Below, piece by piece: positions 1 to 9,302 of a DNA stretch of 64,000 nt. Origin of the DNA: an uncultured Flavobacteriaceae bacterium (GTDB taxonomy: Bacteria; Bacteroidota; Bacteroidia; Flavobacteriales; Flavobacteriaceae); assembly GCA_937929935.1 (NCBI GenBank), contig CALFUL010000013.1, positions 91,509 to 155,508 on the forward strand, written 5' to 3'. Under the pieces are notes generated by a model, which was not told where the DNA came from, ran no database searches, and saw only the letters and a program-made list of their open reading frames with translations. Position numbers and translations under genes: made by a program. Each line of letters starts with the position of its first letter. Positions within the stretch are counted from its first letter, which is position 1.

Positions 1-205
1 TACTTTTTTTATATTACGGTTATATAAGATATATGCGTAGTAGTACGCTTAGCCCAACCATTGGTAGCTATATGAAGAAATGCAATGGAATTTAATAAAG
101 AAAAATACAAAGTTTATACTTGAAAAAATTGGATGATGCTACATTGGATTTTAAATCCTGGTTTAGCAATAAATGAATTGATTTTTAGGGAAGACTACAA
201 ACCCA
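1..205. other. No recognisable gene at left edge
   Basis: AT-rich sequence downstream of the first minus-strand gene. A short plus-strand reading frame beginning with TTG near 120 gives a protein-like 18-residue tail ending at a stop near 175, but nothing identifies it. It may be a degraded gene end or chance. No RNA gene or clear hairpin terminator was seen. Confidence 0.4.
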
Positions 206-1264
206 TTACAACTTTAACTCCGTATTAATTTGTAATGCCGTTTTTATATCATTTGCCAATTCTTCTACAATTTTTATGGTGTCTAATTTTCCTGCTGGAA
301 AAGAAAATAACCCATGTTTATTTTCTACAGCCAAATACATTTGCTTGTCTTGAAAAGACAATAGTATGGATTGGTTAAATTTTTCTTTTAAAGCTACAAT
401 ACGCTCCATAAGTGCTGTAGATAAAACATAACGTGCCTCTACTTGGTCTGTACCATACACTATAAATTGGTCTGTAAAACGAGGGTCTTCTAGCTCTATT
501 TTTTCTTCTTCTTTAAAACTACTACTAAAATAGCGGTTGAGCTTTGTGCTTTGATTATTGGTTAAAATAACGGTATGACCATTAAGCGATTTTTTGAAAT
601 TTAACCAGCAAAACATACCTCTATAAGTAAACTGTACATTATCTGCTGTTTTATTGGTAAATATGTTTTTTATCCCATAAACATATACTATTGCTAATAA
701 ATTTAGTCCAGGAATACGCATTAAATTTTCTACAAACACGCTAGATGTTTGTTGTTCTACAAGACCTATATCTGCTATGTTTATGGTACTTTCATTTTGG
801 GTACTGCGTATTTGTCCGTATACAGACATGGGTGTACTGCTTTTTATCCAAGCAAAGAGCTTACTAGCTTTTATTTGTTTGTGTGGGGCATTTATTTGTT
901 GGGTAAAATCTACTTTAGGAAATAAGGTTTTTACCATTTTTGTAATGGTAGTAGCTTCTTTTATCTTAAAGTCTTGAAATGCTTTTATAAAATAACGTCC
1001 TGCTGGATATAATAACACTACTAGTGCAACTACCGGATACATACTTGCATACGGATTTTTAGCAGTTGATTTAAACATTTTTAAAGCATCTATTTTTATA
1101 AAAGGGAAATAGCTGGTAAGTAAATTAAGAAACATGAGTGAAAAAAATAATCCCGCAATACCCCACATTATTTTTTGAAAAAACAGGGTGCGCTTTCTTT
1201 TTTTATAGATGTCGCTTAATGCTTTGCTTGTTTCTAAAAATGTTTTTTGAATTAATTGCTCCAT
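206..1264 (-). CDS. DUF3137 family membrane protein
   Basis: This 352-residue protein has two hydrophobic segments near residues 28-50 and 74-93, followed by a soluble domain. The stretch at about 259-289 (EDPRF, then VYGTDQVEARY and ALMERI) is the conserved core of the DUF3137 family. That family is often encoded close to LemA, and a LemA gene lies 1.5 kb upstream in the same direction. Biochemical function is unknown; the topology suggests an inner-membrane protein with a cytoplasmic domain. It is the last gene of the long minus-strand run, with a 23-nt gap to the DUF1266 gene upstream. The family call is from recognised motifs; any joint role with LemA is inference. Confidence 0.75.
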   Translation of the reverse strand: MEQLIQKTFLETSKALSDIYKKRKRTLFFQKIMWGIAGLFFSLMFLNLLTSYFPFIKIDALKMFKSTAKNPYASMYPVVALVVLLYPAGRYFIKAFQDFKIKEATTITKMVKTLFPKVDFTQQINAPHKQIKASKLFAWIKSSTPMSVYGQIRSTQNESTINIADIGLVEQQTSSVFVENLMRIPGLNLLAIVYVYGIKNIFTNKTADNVQFTYRGMFCWLNFKKSLNGHTVILTNNQSTKLNRYFSSSFKEEEKIELEDPRFTDQFIVYGTDQVEARYVLSTALMERIVALKEKFNQSILLSFQDKQMYLAVENKHGLFSFPAGKLDTIKIVEELANDIKTALQINTELKL

Positions 1265-1287
1265 AGTATATTTTAAAAATTATTTTT

Positions 1288-2094
1288 TTAAGACCAACTA
1301 ATTGTATTCCAAGGACTCATCGGGTTCTCTATAACCTGCTTGTGGATATGGTAAACCTCTTCTCTATACGAACGTTCACGATGCTGCTGGTCAAAAGCAA
1401 AACCTATGATAAAACTCTTTCCAAAATCTTTCCAAGAGGAAAAATGTTCTTTGGCCAATTGGGTTGCAAAATTGATGACTTCCCACGCTTCTTCTTCTGT
1501 AATAAGGTTTGCGGTAAAGGCTTTTCGAGCTTGTCCTACCAGCATTGCAGCATCATAGCCTACAATACCTAAATCCATTTCAGAATCAAACGTGATAATT
1601 CCATGTTGTTTTAATTGGTTTAGCGCCTTGTTAGATTTTAATTCTTTAAAGTAGCGAAACGCCCTATCGTTATCTCCAAAATAATCGTTCATTAAGGTTT
1701 CCCATTCTTCTTGAGGCTGGGTTTTCATCATGTTATATATATAGTCGTAATACCAGCGTCTCCCATCGCTCTTAAAATATTTCGTCATATTCCAATAGCC
1801 ATCTTTGGTATGCATATGCCATCCTTGTAAATAACGATTTGCAGCTTTAGAATTAAGAAATACTAATGTATTTGTATCTGCGCCAAACCATTCAGAAATA
1901 GGAGTGTACAGAGCAATAGAAAACAGTTGGTCTTTCGTAAGTGTGCTTTTTTCGGATAGCTTGAACTTTGCTTTTTTCAAATCAGATTCCTCAAAGCCCT
2001 CTTTGGCTTTTCCAAAATATTTATAGACATAGGAGATTATTCCTAAAGCTAGTAATACATAGCCGTACCACGGTAAATTTTCAAACATTTGCAT
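1288..2094 (-). CDS. DUF1266 domain protein, N-terminally anchored
   Basis: The protein has 268 residues. A hydrophobic N-terminus (about residues 8-25) looks like a membrane anchor. The C-terminal half (about 175-265) carries the DUF1266 pattern: GIVGYDAAMLVGQARKA, then EEEAWEVI, then SSWKDFGKSFIIGFAF, ending in a PMSPWNT motif. DUF1266 proteins are uncharacterised; Enterobacteria have YbeR/YbeU-type relatives. It lies between the DUF3137 gene and a small membrane protein gene, all transcribed leftward with short gaps, so co-expression is likely. No catalytic residue set can be proposed. Confidence 0.7.
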   Translation of the reverse strand: MQMFENLPWYGYVLLALGIISYVYKYFGKAKEGFEESDLKKAKFKLSEKSTLTKDQLFSIALYTPISEWFGADTNTLVFLNSKAANRYLQGWHMHTKDGYWNMTKYFKSDGRRWYYDYIYNMMKTQPQEEWETLMNDYFGDNDRAFRYFKELKSNKALNQLKQHGIITFDSEMDLGIVGYDAAMLVGQARKAFTANLITEEEAWEVINFATQLAKEHFSSWKDFGKSFIIGFAFDQQHRERSYREEVYHIHKQVIENPMSPWNTISWS

Positions 2095-2176
2095 AATTTT
2101 TTTTTAATAAATTAGTATAAACTCTCTTCTACGTCTTCTTCTATTTCGTAGAAAAATTTATTGATTTCGGCAGGCT

Positions 2177-2713
2177 TTATTTCTTGTAAACACGTACCAT
2201 TTTTCGCTCTTTACTTAGCATTTTAAAAGATTTCCAGTTATTATTTAATAGTAAACTAACTTCTATGGAAGAAAAAAGGCTAGGAAAAATATCTGCTAAT
2301 AAACCTAAGCCTCTTGGTGCATTAACAGTTTCGGTAAATGAAACTTTTTCAATATCATCAACCGCTACGGTCTTTTTTCCAAAATTATATAGTGTAGGGA
2401 ATGTAATCTCATCTCTATTAATTTTAACGGTATGGAATAACTGAAAATAGCTAGTAGCTATACCTATTACAAAAAGTATTACCTGTAAAATATAGGCGAG
2501 ATTTTCATTCTTAATAACTTCAGATAGTATTAGTGTTTTGGAGTCTCCGAAGGTCATTGTAAAAAGGGTAATACCAAAAGAAACATACAAAACACCTATC
2601 AAAATTTTGTACGTTAATTTAGTACCAAATGTGTATGGAAAATCTCCTTTAGGCAGTTCTGTCGCTTCTAATTTTTTTCCTATTTTGGTTAGTTTATTAT
2701 CTGTAACACTCAT
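2177..2713 (-). CDS. Membrane protein with PH-like C-terminal domain
   Basis: An unrecognised protein of 178 residues with two predicted transmembrane helices, about 32-52 and 68-92. The C-terminal segment (NRDEITFPTLYNFGKKTVAVDD and onwards) resembles the bacterial PH-like domains that follow a pair of membrane helices. The stop is followed 82 nt later by the DUF1266 gene, and the start is only 13 nt from the LemA gene, so it is probably in one transcript with LemA. The fold suggestion rests on pattern only; no function is assigned. Confidence 0.5.
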   Translation of the reverse strand: MSVTDNKLTKIGKKLEATELPKGDFPYTFGTKLTYKILIGVLYVSFGITLFTMTFGDSKTLILSEVIKNENLAYILQVILFVIGIATSYFQLFHTVKINRDEITFPTLYNFGKKTVAVDDIEKVSFTETVNAPRGLGLLADIFPSLFSSIEVSLLLNNNWKSFKMLSKERKMVRVYKK

Positions 2714-2726
2714 AATTAATTTGATT

Positions 2727-3287
2727 TTAAAGGTTTAGTAAGTCTTTTACGTTTACTTCTTTTTGTTCTGCTTTAGGTATCTCTAGTAAGGCTTCTGTTT
2801 TATCTTTTCTTAAAGATGCTATTATACTGGCAGGAAACATTTGTATTTTATTATTATAAGCAGTTACTGCCGCATTGTAAGCTCTGCGAGCAGCAGAAAT
2901 TTGGTCCTCCATATCCGAAAGTTCAAACTGCAGATTTAGAAACTGTGTATCTGCCTTTAGGTCTGGGTAGTTTTCTACATTAATATTAAGACCACTCATT
3001 ACTTTGGTAAGCTCGTTAGAAGCTTCAATTTTTTCACTCGGTGCTTTTGCGGTATCTATTTGTGTTCGCAACTCAGTTACTTTTAGTAATACCTCCTTTT
3101 CGTGCGCTAGATATTTATTTAGCGTAGCGACTAAATTGGGGATTAAATCGAATCGCTTTTTTAAGTAAATTTCTACACTCCCAAAGGCTTGTGTTACTTG
3201 GTTTTTCTTTGCAATTATTTGGTTATTTATTACAATACCTAGAATACTAAGTAGCACTACAATGGCTACACTAATTATAATTACCAT
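2727..3287 (-). CDS. lemA: LemA family protein
   Basis: The 186-residue product has a single N-terminal membrane segment (about 2-22), then a long helical domain containing the LemA hallmarks: NNQIIAKKNQVTQAFGSVE, LKKRFDLIPNLVATL, and YPDLKADTQFLNLQFEL with MEDQISAARRAYNAAV. LemA proteins are membrane-anchored helical bundles of unclear function and are widespread in Bacteria. Length and topology match the family. Nearby DUF3137 and PH-like membrane proteins make an envelope-associated module plausible, but the cellular role is unknown. Confidence 0.9.
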   Translation of the reverse strand: MVIIISVAIVVLLSILGIVINNQIIAKKNQVTQAFGSVEIYLKKRFDLIPNLVATLNKYLAHEKEVLLKVTELRTQIDTAKAPSEKIEASNELTKVMSGLNINVENYPDLKADTQFLNLQFELSDMEDQISAARRAYNAAVTAYNNKIQMFPASIIASLRKDKTEALLEIPKAEQKEVNVKDLLNL

Positions 3288-3313
3288 ACTTCTATTTTTT
3301 TTAATTATTTTTT

Positions 3314-3922
3314 TTATAATCTGTTTAATTTTTCTATCGCTATCTTAACGATAGTATCTCTTAATGCTATACTATCTAGCTTTTCGTCACAGAAATAATA
3401 TCCGTTTTTGTCTTTTGAAAAACAACCTTCATCCTCTTCAGTAGTAATAAATGTTTTGTAATCTATGTGCTTCAGTATTCTACCACTACTTTCTCTGTAA
3501 ATATGGTTTTTGTCTTTTCCATAACAAGCGCCTATAATTTTAAATGTTGCTACATCGGCTTCTTCTATTATCCAAAAAAGGCCACCACTACTATTTAGGT
3601 AATGGGTGTAAATGTGATTTTTGTCTTTATAAAAAGTGCTTCCTATGTAGCTAAAATTTGCAATGTCTATTACCGATTTTAATGTTTGTTTTTCATCTAT
3701 ATGGGTAATGTATCTGTCTATATAGATACCATCTTCATTTACCTCAACTGTTTTAAAGCCTAAGGCATTATTTTTGTCTGTGTATAAATGATCTTTTAAA
3801 AATTTCCATTGCCGTAATTTATTTATGCTGTCAACACCGTTTTTATATTTTTTAATGCGTTCTGTTCTAGTTACTGCTTTTGGGGTCTCACTTTCGTTAT
3901 TTTTGATTGTACTTACAACCAT
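3314..3922 (-). CDS. DKNYY-repeat protein
   Basis: A 202-residue protein with several copies of the motif KDKN followed by aromatic or hydrophobic residues (KDKNHIY twice, DKNNALGF, SKDKNGYYF) at roughly 25-40 residue spacing. This is the pattern of the DKNYY family (named for that motif), whose members are usually secreted or lipoproteins of unknown function. The called start gives no obvious signal peptide. Downstream (to the left) lies LemA, 26 nt away. The repeats are seen directly; the family assignment is moderately sure and function is unknown. Confidence 0.65.
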   Translation of the reverse strand: MVVSTIKNNESETPKAVTRTERIKKYKNGVDSINKLRQWKFLKDHLYTDKNNALGFKTVEVNEDGIYIDRYITHIDEKQTLKSVIDIANFSYIGSTFYKDKNHIYTHYLNSSGGLFWIIEEADVATFKIIGACYGKDKNHIYRESSGRILKHIDYKTFITTEEDEGCFSKDKNGYYFCDEKLDSIALRDTIVKIAIEKLNRL

Positions 3923-4018
3923 AACAAGTAAAACTTATTAGAAATACAGATATTAATACATGGTGTTTTTTCATTTTATATGGATATTCATTTCCTTTAT
4001 TTTAAACGTTACTTCTCA

Positions 4019-4801
4019 TTATTCGCCTTTGTATTGTATGCCATTATGCATTGGGTTTTTTAAATCTATCCAAAATATGGCAGTAGGTTCATTTGGTTCT
4101 ATTTGCCCGTTTTGGTTGGTGTCTTTTTTTGCAAAAACATACATAAAATCGTTTGCTGAATCATATTCTGAATGTGTTGCCGTATATGTTTTAGGAATAA
4201 GTGCTTTTTTGTTTTTTCCTTCGGTATCAAAATGGTAAAACCTTCGTAAGTCTTTTGCATTTATATACCCATCTTTATTAGAATCTTCATCATAAACAGA
4301 TACCATATAAAAGTCTCTCTTTACAGGTTTGTAATTAAGCGTATCCGAAGAAAAAGTAGGATAATAAAGTGTTTTTATTAATGCTGGTTGTGTAAATAAT
4401 TTGTGCCCTTTTTTTGTTTGATTATTGTAATGAAACACATTTACTAAGTTGTACCCGTAAAGTGCCTCAAAACCTGGCATAAAATTCCGATTCCAATTAT
4501 TACCTTCTATATTATCAAAATTCCAGTTGCCGTGGTATGCGTTTGAACCGGTGTATGGTATGTTATCTTTTGTATAATTAACCTTGTAAATTGGGCTTAG
4601 CCTATGTGCTGGGCTATTGGTTTTTAATACATCTATCGGTCTTGTTTCAAAGGATAAAGTATCTAATTTAAGTCCAACAATTTTTTCGCCATTTTCGTCT
4701 TCTGATAATTCATTTACCTGAAATCCTTTTTTTTCAGATTTATCATCATGACAGCTTAACGCTAAAACCGCAATTGTGAATATGATTACTATTTTGTTCA
4801 T
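4019..4801 (-). CDS. Lipoprotein with EF-hand/dockerin-like calcium loops
   Basis: This 260-residue protein begins with a signal peptide ending in a lipobox (VLALSC, cysteine near 17), so it should be a lipidated envelope protein. Two acidic loops, DSNKDGYINAKDL (about 175) and DTNQNGQIEPNE (about 230), have the DxNxDG spacing of EF-hand or dockerin-type calcium-binding loops. No enzyme domain is recognised. It is separated by 22 nt from the upstream MORN-repeat gene. Calcium binding is inferred from the loops only. Confidence 0.65.
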   Translation of the reverse strand: MNKIVIIFTIAVLALSCHDDKSEKKGFQVNELSEDENGEKIVGLKLDTLSFETRPIDVLKTNSPAHRLSPIYKVNYTKDNIPYTGSNAYHGNWNFDNIEGNNWNRNFMPGFEALYGYNLVNVFHYNNQTKKGHKLFTQPALIKTLYYPTFSSDTLNYKPVKRDFYMVSVYDEDSNKDGYINAKDLRRFYHFDTEGKNKKALIPKTYTATHSEYDSANDFMYVFAKKDTNQNGQIEPNEPTAIFWIDLKNPMHNGIQYKGE

Positions 4802-4823
4802 TTTAATTAATACTATTTGTTAG

Positions 4824-5843
4824 TTATTCTTTTCTGCTTACTTCGGTATCTCTATCATAGGTCACTTCTCTTTTTAGCGCACCATCTATATTATAATACT
4901 TCCAGACCCCTTGTTTAAAGCCATTTAGATAACTACCTTCTTGTTCTATTTTTTTGTTGCGATAATAGGTTTTGTGTGCACCGTTTTCTACATCTTCTTT
5001 ATAGGTGGTTTCATAATACAGCCAACCTTCTTCTCCAAAATATTTTTTAAACACACCTTCTTTGTTCCCCATATTGTAAGTGCCTTCATAAGATTTTACA
5101 CCAGAGCGTTTATAATCTACACAATAGCCATCTGGTTTTCCATTTTTGTATTGATATGTTTCATCTGGGCGACCGTTTTTGTAATACGTTTCTTTTCTTT
5201 GGATGATATCGTTTGCGAATACAAGTTTACTTAGTAATACATCGGATTTTGAATATTCTAATTGTTCGCCATTAAGCTTAAAATTTTTAAAAATACTTTG
5301 CTTGCGAAGCTTCCCGTTTTCGCGATATTCCTTTTTAGTGTAGGTGCCTTTTTTTGTATAGGTGGTTTCTTCTAGAAGTAGGCTATCTTCTCGCTTTTTT
5401 GTCCAAATGCCTCTTGGGATACCTTTCTCATAAAATGTTTCAGTTATGTAAATGATATTTCTCGATTTCATTTTTTTCCACCACTTTCCTGATTTTTCGC
5501 CATCGTAATAGTTTTCAATAGTTTTTACGTCTCCTTCATTAGTAAAATAACGCCATTCGCCGTCTGCTTTCCCATCTTTATAGAATCTTGTGTTTCGTAG
5601 TTGCCCATTACTATTATAATCTTTTCTAAGCCCATTAATTTTTCCTTTTTTAAAAGTAATTTCAGCATAATTACCATCGCTAGATGTTACTTTGTAATAG
5701 CCTTTTAAGAGTTTCTGTTTTCCGTTTTTATAAATGGTTTCTTTACCAAAATGTTGCGAAGTAATATCATCCCAACTCGTCATTTTTTGGGCAGTACAAA
5801 CTAGAGTTGTTAGTATACTTACTATGATTAAAATAGATTTCAT
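4824..5843 (-). CDS. MORN-repeat (YwqK-like) secreted protein
   Basis: A signal peptide (MKSILIIVSILTTLVCTAQ) precedes about ten tandem repeats of roughly 22-24 residues built on the pattern YYxNGKxxGxWxxY, with many G-K-x-x-G turns. This is the MORN-variant repeat found in YwqK-type proteins; in Bacillus YwqK is the antitoxin partner of an LXG toxin, but the repeat is common in Bacteroidota envelope proteins with no toxin nearby. I place the start at 5843, not at an in-frame ATG upstream, because the signal peptide begins there and the site lies just 4 nt after the previous gene. No cognate toxin is visible. Confidence 0.7.
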   Translation of the reverse strand: MKSILIIVSILTTLVCTAQKMTSWDDITSQHFGKETIYKNGKQKLLKGYYKVTSSDGNYAEITFKKGKINGLRKDYNSNGQLRNTRFYKDGKADGEWRYFTNEGDVKTIENYYDGEKSGKWWKKMKSRNIIYITETFYEKGIPRGIWTKKREDSLLLEETTYTKKGTYTKKEYRENGKLRKQSIFKNFKLNGEQLEYSKSDVLLSKLVFANDIIQRKETYYKNGRPDETYQYKNGKPDGYCVDYKRSGVKSYEGTYNMGNKEGVFKKYFGEEGWLYYETTYKEDVENGAHKTYYRNKKIEQEGSYLNGFKQGVWKYYNIDGALKREVTYDRDTEVSRKE

Positions 5844-5847
5844 TGTT

Positions 5848-7047
5848 TTAATTTTTAATCCAGCCAATAGTAGCATAGTTAGTTTCTTTAGTTGTTTTTT
5901 CATACAGAACAAGCAACCAGTTGTCTTGTTGTTTAATAACTGTAACAGGTTGGTTTATTAATGTGTCTATTTGATTTCCTTTTCGCGGTTCTCTAGTACA
6001 AATTTCTTCTTTATGTTGGTTATCTACTATGGGCTGTGTTCTTAAAATGCCAGTCACTTTTCTTTGTGTAAAAGAGCTATCTAAATTGTTGATTATTGTT
6101 TCATAATGTAACCATAGCTTGTATGTAGACATGACGTTATATGTATCAATTGTAACGTAACTAAATATTTTTTTTTCAAAACACCCTATGGCATTTGAGA
6201 AAATAGAAATAAGGGTTTTATCTCCTAGTTGTATATCTATAAGTTTCCCTGGTGTAGTATAGATTTCTATAAAACTACTGCCATTATTAATAAACAGAAT
6301 CGTTTCGGTATAATGTTCTGTGTTTTGATAAATAATGTCTTGTAAACCATCTTTATTAAAATCTATGACATGAGTGTTTTTAGGCTGAATAATAAAATCT
6401 ACAGCATTTCCGTTTTTTAAAAATTTAGAATGCTTAAATTTTGAAAAACCTGTACTATCTATCGGAAATTTAAAATCTAAGAGGGTTCTTTCTAGTTGTA
6501 TTAATTTTTCTTTCAATGGAACTAGTTGTCCTTCTATCTCTACAAATTCCCATTCCTCTTCTAGCTCTACTAACTCTGCCAATTTTACCTCTTCCTCAAC
6601 GTCATCCGTTCCACAAACATCAATAGGAATACCTGGTGTTTTCCTGAGGAATTCTTCTCTTTCTTTTCTGTTTTTAAATTTAGAAGTTCCCTTTTCTAGT
6701 TTAATAGTAATTTTTATATCCTGATTAACAGTATAGGTTTGCTCAAATGGCTTGCAATTAATGGCATTAACCCTTAAGGTTATACTATTATTAATGATGT
6801 CTTTTGCTTGTAAATTCACAACACTAAATCCGTCAAAATCGCTAGAACCAACTCCAATGGTTTTGTTTGCTGAGACAACTTCAATAACTGAAAGCGGAAT
6901 ACCTTCGCCAGATGTTTTATGTATTGTTTTAAGGACCATACGCAGTTTGGCATCTGCTTGTTGTGCTCTTGCAATAAAAGCACTAAACAAACATAACATT
7001 ACTAAAATGATGCTCGTCTTTTTTGAAAAAATTAGATGTTTTATCAT
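5848..7047 (-). CDS. Secreted protein with carboxypeptidase-regulatory-like, FG-GAP-like and SH3-like segments
   Basis: The product is 399 residues long. The signal peptide ends near ARAQQ (about residue 28). Residues 35-120 resemble a CarboxypepD regulatory-like beta domain (GEGIPLSVIEVV then SSDFDGFSVVNL). A charged helical stretch follows at about 145-190. At about 225-260 there is a DFNKDGLQDIIYQ loop typical of FG-GAP/VCBS repeats, and the C-terminus (about 365-399) looks like a bacterial SH3 domain (QPVTVIKQQDNWLLV, then GWIKN). This mosaic suggests an extracytoplasmic binding protein. No ortholog is recognised. Confidence 0.5.
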   Translation of the reverse strand: MIKHLIFSKKTSIILVMLCLFSAFIARAQQADAKLRMVLKTIHKTSGEGIPLSVIEVVSANKTIGVGSSDFDGFSVVNLQAKDIINNSITLRVNAINCKPFEQTYTVNQDIKITIKLEKGTSKFKNRKEREEFLRKTPGIPIDVCGTDDVEEEVKLAELVELEEEWEFVEIEGQLVPLKEKLIQLERTLLDFKFPIDSTGFSKFKHSKFLKNGNAVDFIIQPKNTHVIDFNKDGLQDIIYQNTEHYTETILFINNGSSFIEIYTTPGKLIDIQLGDKTLISIFSNAIGCFEKKIFSYVTIDTYNVMSTYKLWLHYETIINNLDSSFTQRKVTGILRTQPIVDNQHKEEICTREPRKGNQIDTLINQPVTVIKQQDNWLLVLYEKTTKETNYATIGWIKN

Positions 7048-7062
7048 GTGTTAAATGTGCTG

Positions 7063-7500
7063 CTATTTTAATTGTTTAAATAATATGCGTTCTGTGTATT
7101 TTTTATAACCCACAAGTGTTTCTTTTTCTAACTTTAGGGTTAATCCTGATACAAATTCAGGATATGAAAAGTCTTCTAAATCCCAATGTATTTTAACTTC
7201 TGTATTGGGTAACAATTCCCATTTATAATTTAGCTTTTCTCTAATACTCTCTTTGTCACAACTTGAAATTTCTTTCTCTAGAACAGCACTATTTTTTTTG
7301 GTAAAATTTAGTTCTAAAAAAATCTCATAACCCGCACAAGGATTATCATCTGGTGTTTCTTCGCAAACAGAACCAATTTTTGCTATAAATGTTTTGTTTA
7401 TAATAGTTATTGCTGTGTCTTGAGTGTTTTTCTCTTGAGAAAATATAGTCATAGTACTTAATACTATTAATAGTAATGCTAAAGCTTTAGATAATGGCAT
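7063..7500 (-). CDS. Small secreted protein, unknown
   Basis: A protein of 145 residues with an N-terminal signal peptide (hydrophobic core at about 6-19, then FSQ). It contains four cysteines that could form disulphides (CEETPDDNPC and a later SCDKE). The rest is beta-rich with no motif I recognise. It lies 15 nt upstream of the preceding minus-strand gene and 24 nt from the next, so it is probably co-transcribed with its neighbours. Confidence 0.5.
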   Translation of the reverse strand: MPLSKALALLLIVLSTMTIFSQEKNTQDTAITIINKTFIAKIGSVCEETPDDNPCAGYEIFLELNFTKKNSAVLEKEISSCDKESIREKLNYKWELLPNTEVKIHWDLEDFSYPEFVSGLTLKLEKETLVGYKKYTERILFKQLK

Positions 7501-7524
7501 TATGTATTATATTTAAATGTTTAA

Positions 7525-7992
7525 CTAGATTTGTTTAGCTGCTATAGCCGTGATTTCTTCGCAGAAATCTGCGTACTCAGATTTATTCTTAAATTTATCT
7601 TCATAAAATTCGTGGTCAGAAAATTTTCCAGAATCTATACATATATACTTTCCATCATCATCGTCTTCTTTAAATTTAATTTCTTCTAAAGCTTTGTATT
7701 TTACAGTTATTGTTTTTCTTACTAGTGTGCCTTTTGTGTATATAAATTCGTTATCCATAAGGTCTATACTATAGCTTTTGGTGGATTGATAAATAACATA
7801 TAAAAATTGTAATACTAGTAAAACACCAACTATGATTGTAAAATAATTACTCACAGGATAGGGTAGAATTACTGTGTTTTTTATTCCAATACTAAACTCT
7901 GCTGTTAAACCAAAATACATTGCTGCTACACCTAATGCTGGCCATATAAGATGAGACAGCTGAATTTTTGTGGAATACTCGTATGATTTCAT
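7525..7992 (-). CDS. Two-TM membrane protein, unknown
   Basis: A 155-residue protein with two hydrophobic segments (about 14-30 and 48-65), followed by a soluble C-terminal domain rich in acidic residues (KEDDDDGKYICID). The layout of helix pair plus PH-like beta domain resembles the protein encoded at 2177-2713, so the two may be paralogous in architecture. Function is unknown. Confidence 0.5.
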   Translation of the reverse strand: MKSYEYSTKIQLSHLIWPALGVAAMYFGLTAEFSIGIKNTVILPYPVSNYFTIIVGVLLVLQFLYVIYQSTKSYSIDLMDNEFIYTKGTLVRKTITVKYKALEEIKFKEDDDDGKYICIDSGKFSDHEFYEDKFKNKSEYADFCEEITAIAAKQI

Positions 7993-8224
7993 TTGTTTTT
8001 GTAGTTATATAATTGTACTGTAAGTAAAGCACTATTAAACATGTACTTAATAATGCTATTGGTAACATAAACCACCTTATTACTACTATTTTTTGCTCGA
8101 TAATCGAGATTAAATACCTTTTTTTAATAGGATTAAGAAATGATGCTTTAGGTTTTATTTGATAATTTAGATTTAAATGCTACAGGATTTATATGGAAGT
8201 TTACCCTAAAATTTCAGCATTAGT
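7993..8224. other. Intergenic region, no convincing gene
   Basis: This 232-base AT-rich gap sits upstream of the 7525-7992 gene. It contains a short perfect hairpin CTCGAT-A-ATCGAG near 8096-8108. A minus-strand frame from 8068 would give 58 residues, but it runs into the next gene out of frame and is not convincing. Confidence 0.4.
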
Positions 8225-9298
8225 TTATTTACTATAATGCGTCATTTTAGCACCAAATTTTTCAACAAACATATCGTCTAAATCATCTGCTTTTGTTGCT
8301 AACTGTGCAATATTAGTAAGTACTTCGTCCTTATGTTCCGAGTACAAATCGCTTATATGAATACGGTACGATAGATAAATTTGATTATCTGAAATAGACA
8401 ACCTATGTTGCCCTAAATCTGTAGTTAAAATATATTCGTACACCTCTTCAAGATTCTTACGTGGTAAATCATTTAACGGCGATGTTGCAAATAGGTAGTT
8501 ATTATCGTAAACAAACATTCTTATTTCTGCACTGCCTTGATGAAAAGACCAACGTTCTCTACCAGACCTAGCCAATACGGGGTCTAAATCTAGTTTAGTA
8601 ATGGCTTCCTCTACTTTTATGCTAAAATCTGATAATGGATTTTCTTCAAATATTTTTTCGTCAATATCTTTTCCACAATTAGGGCAATAGCTTGTTTTTT
8701 GTTGTATTAAACCATTACAACTATGGCAGCCTATAGTTAAGGAGTCTGTTAAGTCTTCTACAATTTCTAATTCTTCATTTAAGGTTTCCATAGGAATAGC
8801 AAAGCCCATATTATCGGCATCGGTAAACTTAGAGGTTACTATACCTACAAGCTCTCCTTTTTCATTAATAACGGGACCTCCACTGTTTCCTGGATTTATA
8901 GCAGCATCGGTTTGTATAAAGTTACTACCGTCTATAATTTGTTTAGGGTTAGATACAATACCTTCTGTTATGGTAAATGGCATACCATAAGGGTACCCTA
9001 AAACCATTACTTTATCTCTAGAAGTGGTTTCAATATCTTGATTAATATGTATGCTTTCTGTAGGTTTTGGCAAATCTTCTGCCTTTAAAAAAGCAATATC
9101 TTTTCCTTGATTTACATAAATAACTTTAGCTAAAAATTTGTTTTTATCTTTTCCTTCTAAACTTACATTTAAACTCCCTGCAACGACATGGTAATTGGTA
9201 ACAATTATATTGTTTTCTAAATTGTAAAACCCTGTTCCAGAACCGCTAGCGGTATTAATTCTATAAACTGAATTATTTATTTTTTTTAAATCGCTCAT
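8225..9298 (-). CDS. Trypsin-like serine protease with zinc ribbon
   Basis: The 357-residue product begins with a chymotrypsin-fold domain (about 1-185). All three catalytic residues can be read: His in TNYHVVAG, Asp in GKDIAFLK and Ser in NPGNSGGPV. It resembles the HtrA/DegP protease domain, but no PDZ domain follows. Instead there is a four-cysteine zinc ribbon (CHSC then CPNC, about 195-215), then a roughly 125-residue C-terminal domain resembling YbjN/type III chaperone-like folds. No signal peptide is visible, so a cytoplasmic location is likely. It is 4 nt from the upstream gene, whose product also has a YbjN-like region. Confidence 0.8.
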   Translation of the reverse strand: MSDLKKINNSVYRINTASGSGTGFYNLENNIIVTNYHVVAGSLNVSLEGKDKNKFLAKVIYVNQGKDIAFLKAEDLPKPTESIHINQDIETTSRDKVMVLGYPYGMPFTITEGIVSNPKQIIDGSNFIQTDAAINPGNSGGPVINEKGELVGIVTSKFTDADNMGFAIPMETLNEELEIVEDLTDSLTIGCHSCNGLIQQKTSYCPNCGKDIDEKIFEENPLSDFSIKVEEAITKLDLDPVLARSGRERWSFHQGSAEIRMFVYDNNYLFATSPLNDLPRKNLEEVYEYILTTDLGQHRLSISDNQIYLSYRIHISDLYSEHKDEVLTNIAQLATKADDLDDMFVEKFGAKMTHYSK

Positions 9299-9302
9299 TG
9301 TT

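Noticed and set aside
4824..5843. MORN/YwqK-like protein as an antitoxin of a polymorphic toxin system
   Set aside because: No LXG, RHS or other toxin gene is adjacent, and the protein has a signal peptide, so an envelope role is more likely.
7892..8068. A 58-codon minus-strand frame with a plausible start upstream of the 7525-7992 gene
   Set aside because: Most of it overlaps the confident membrane protein gene out of frame, and its latter part does not look like a protein.
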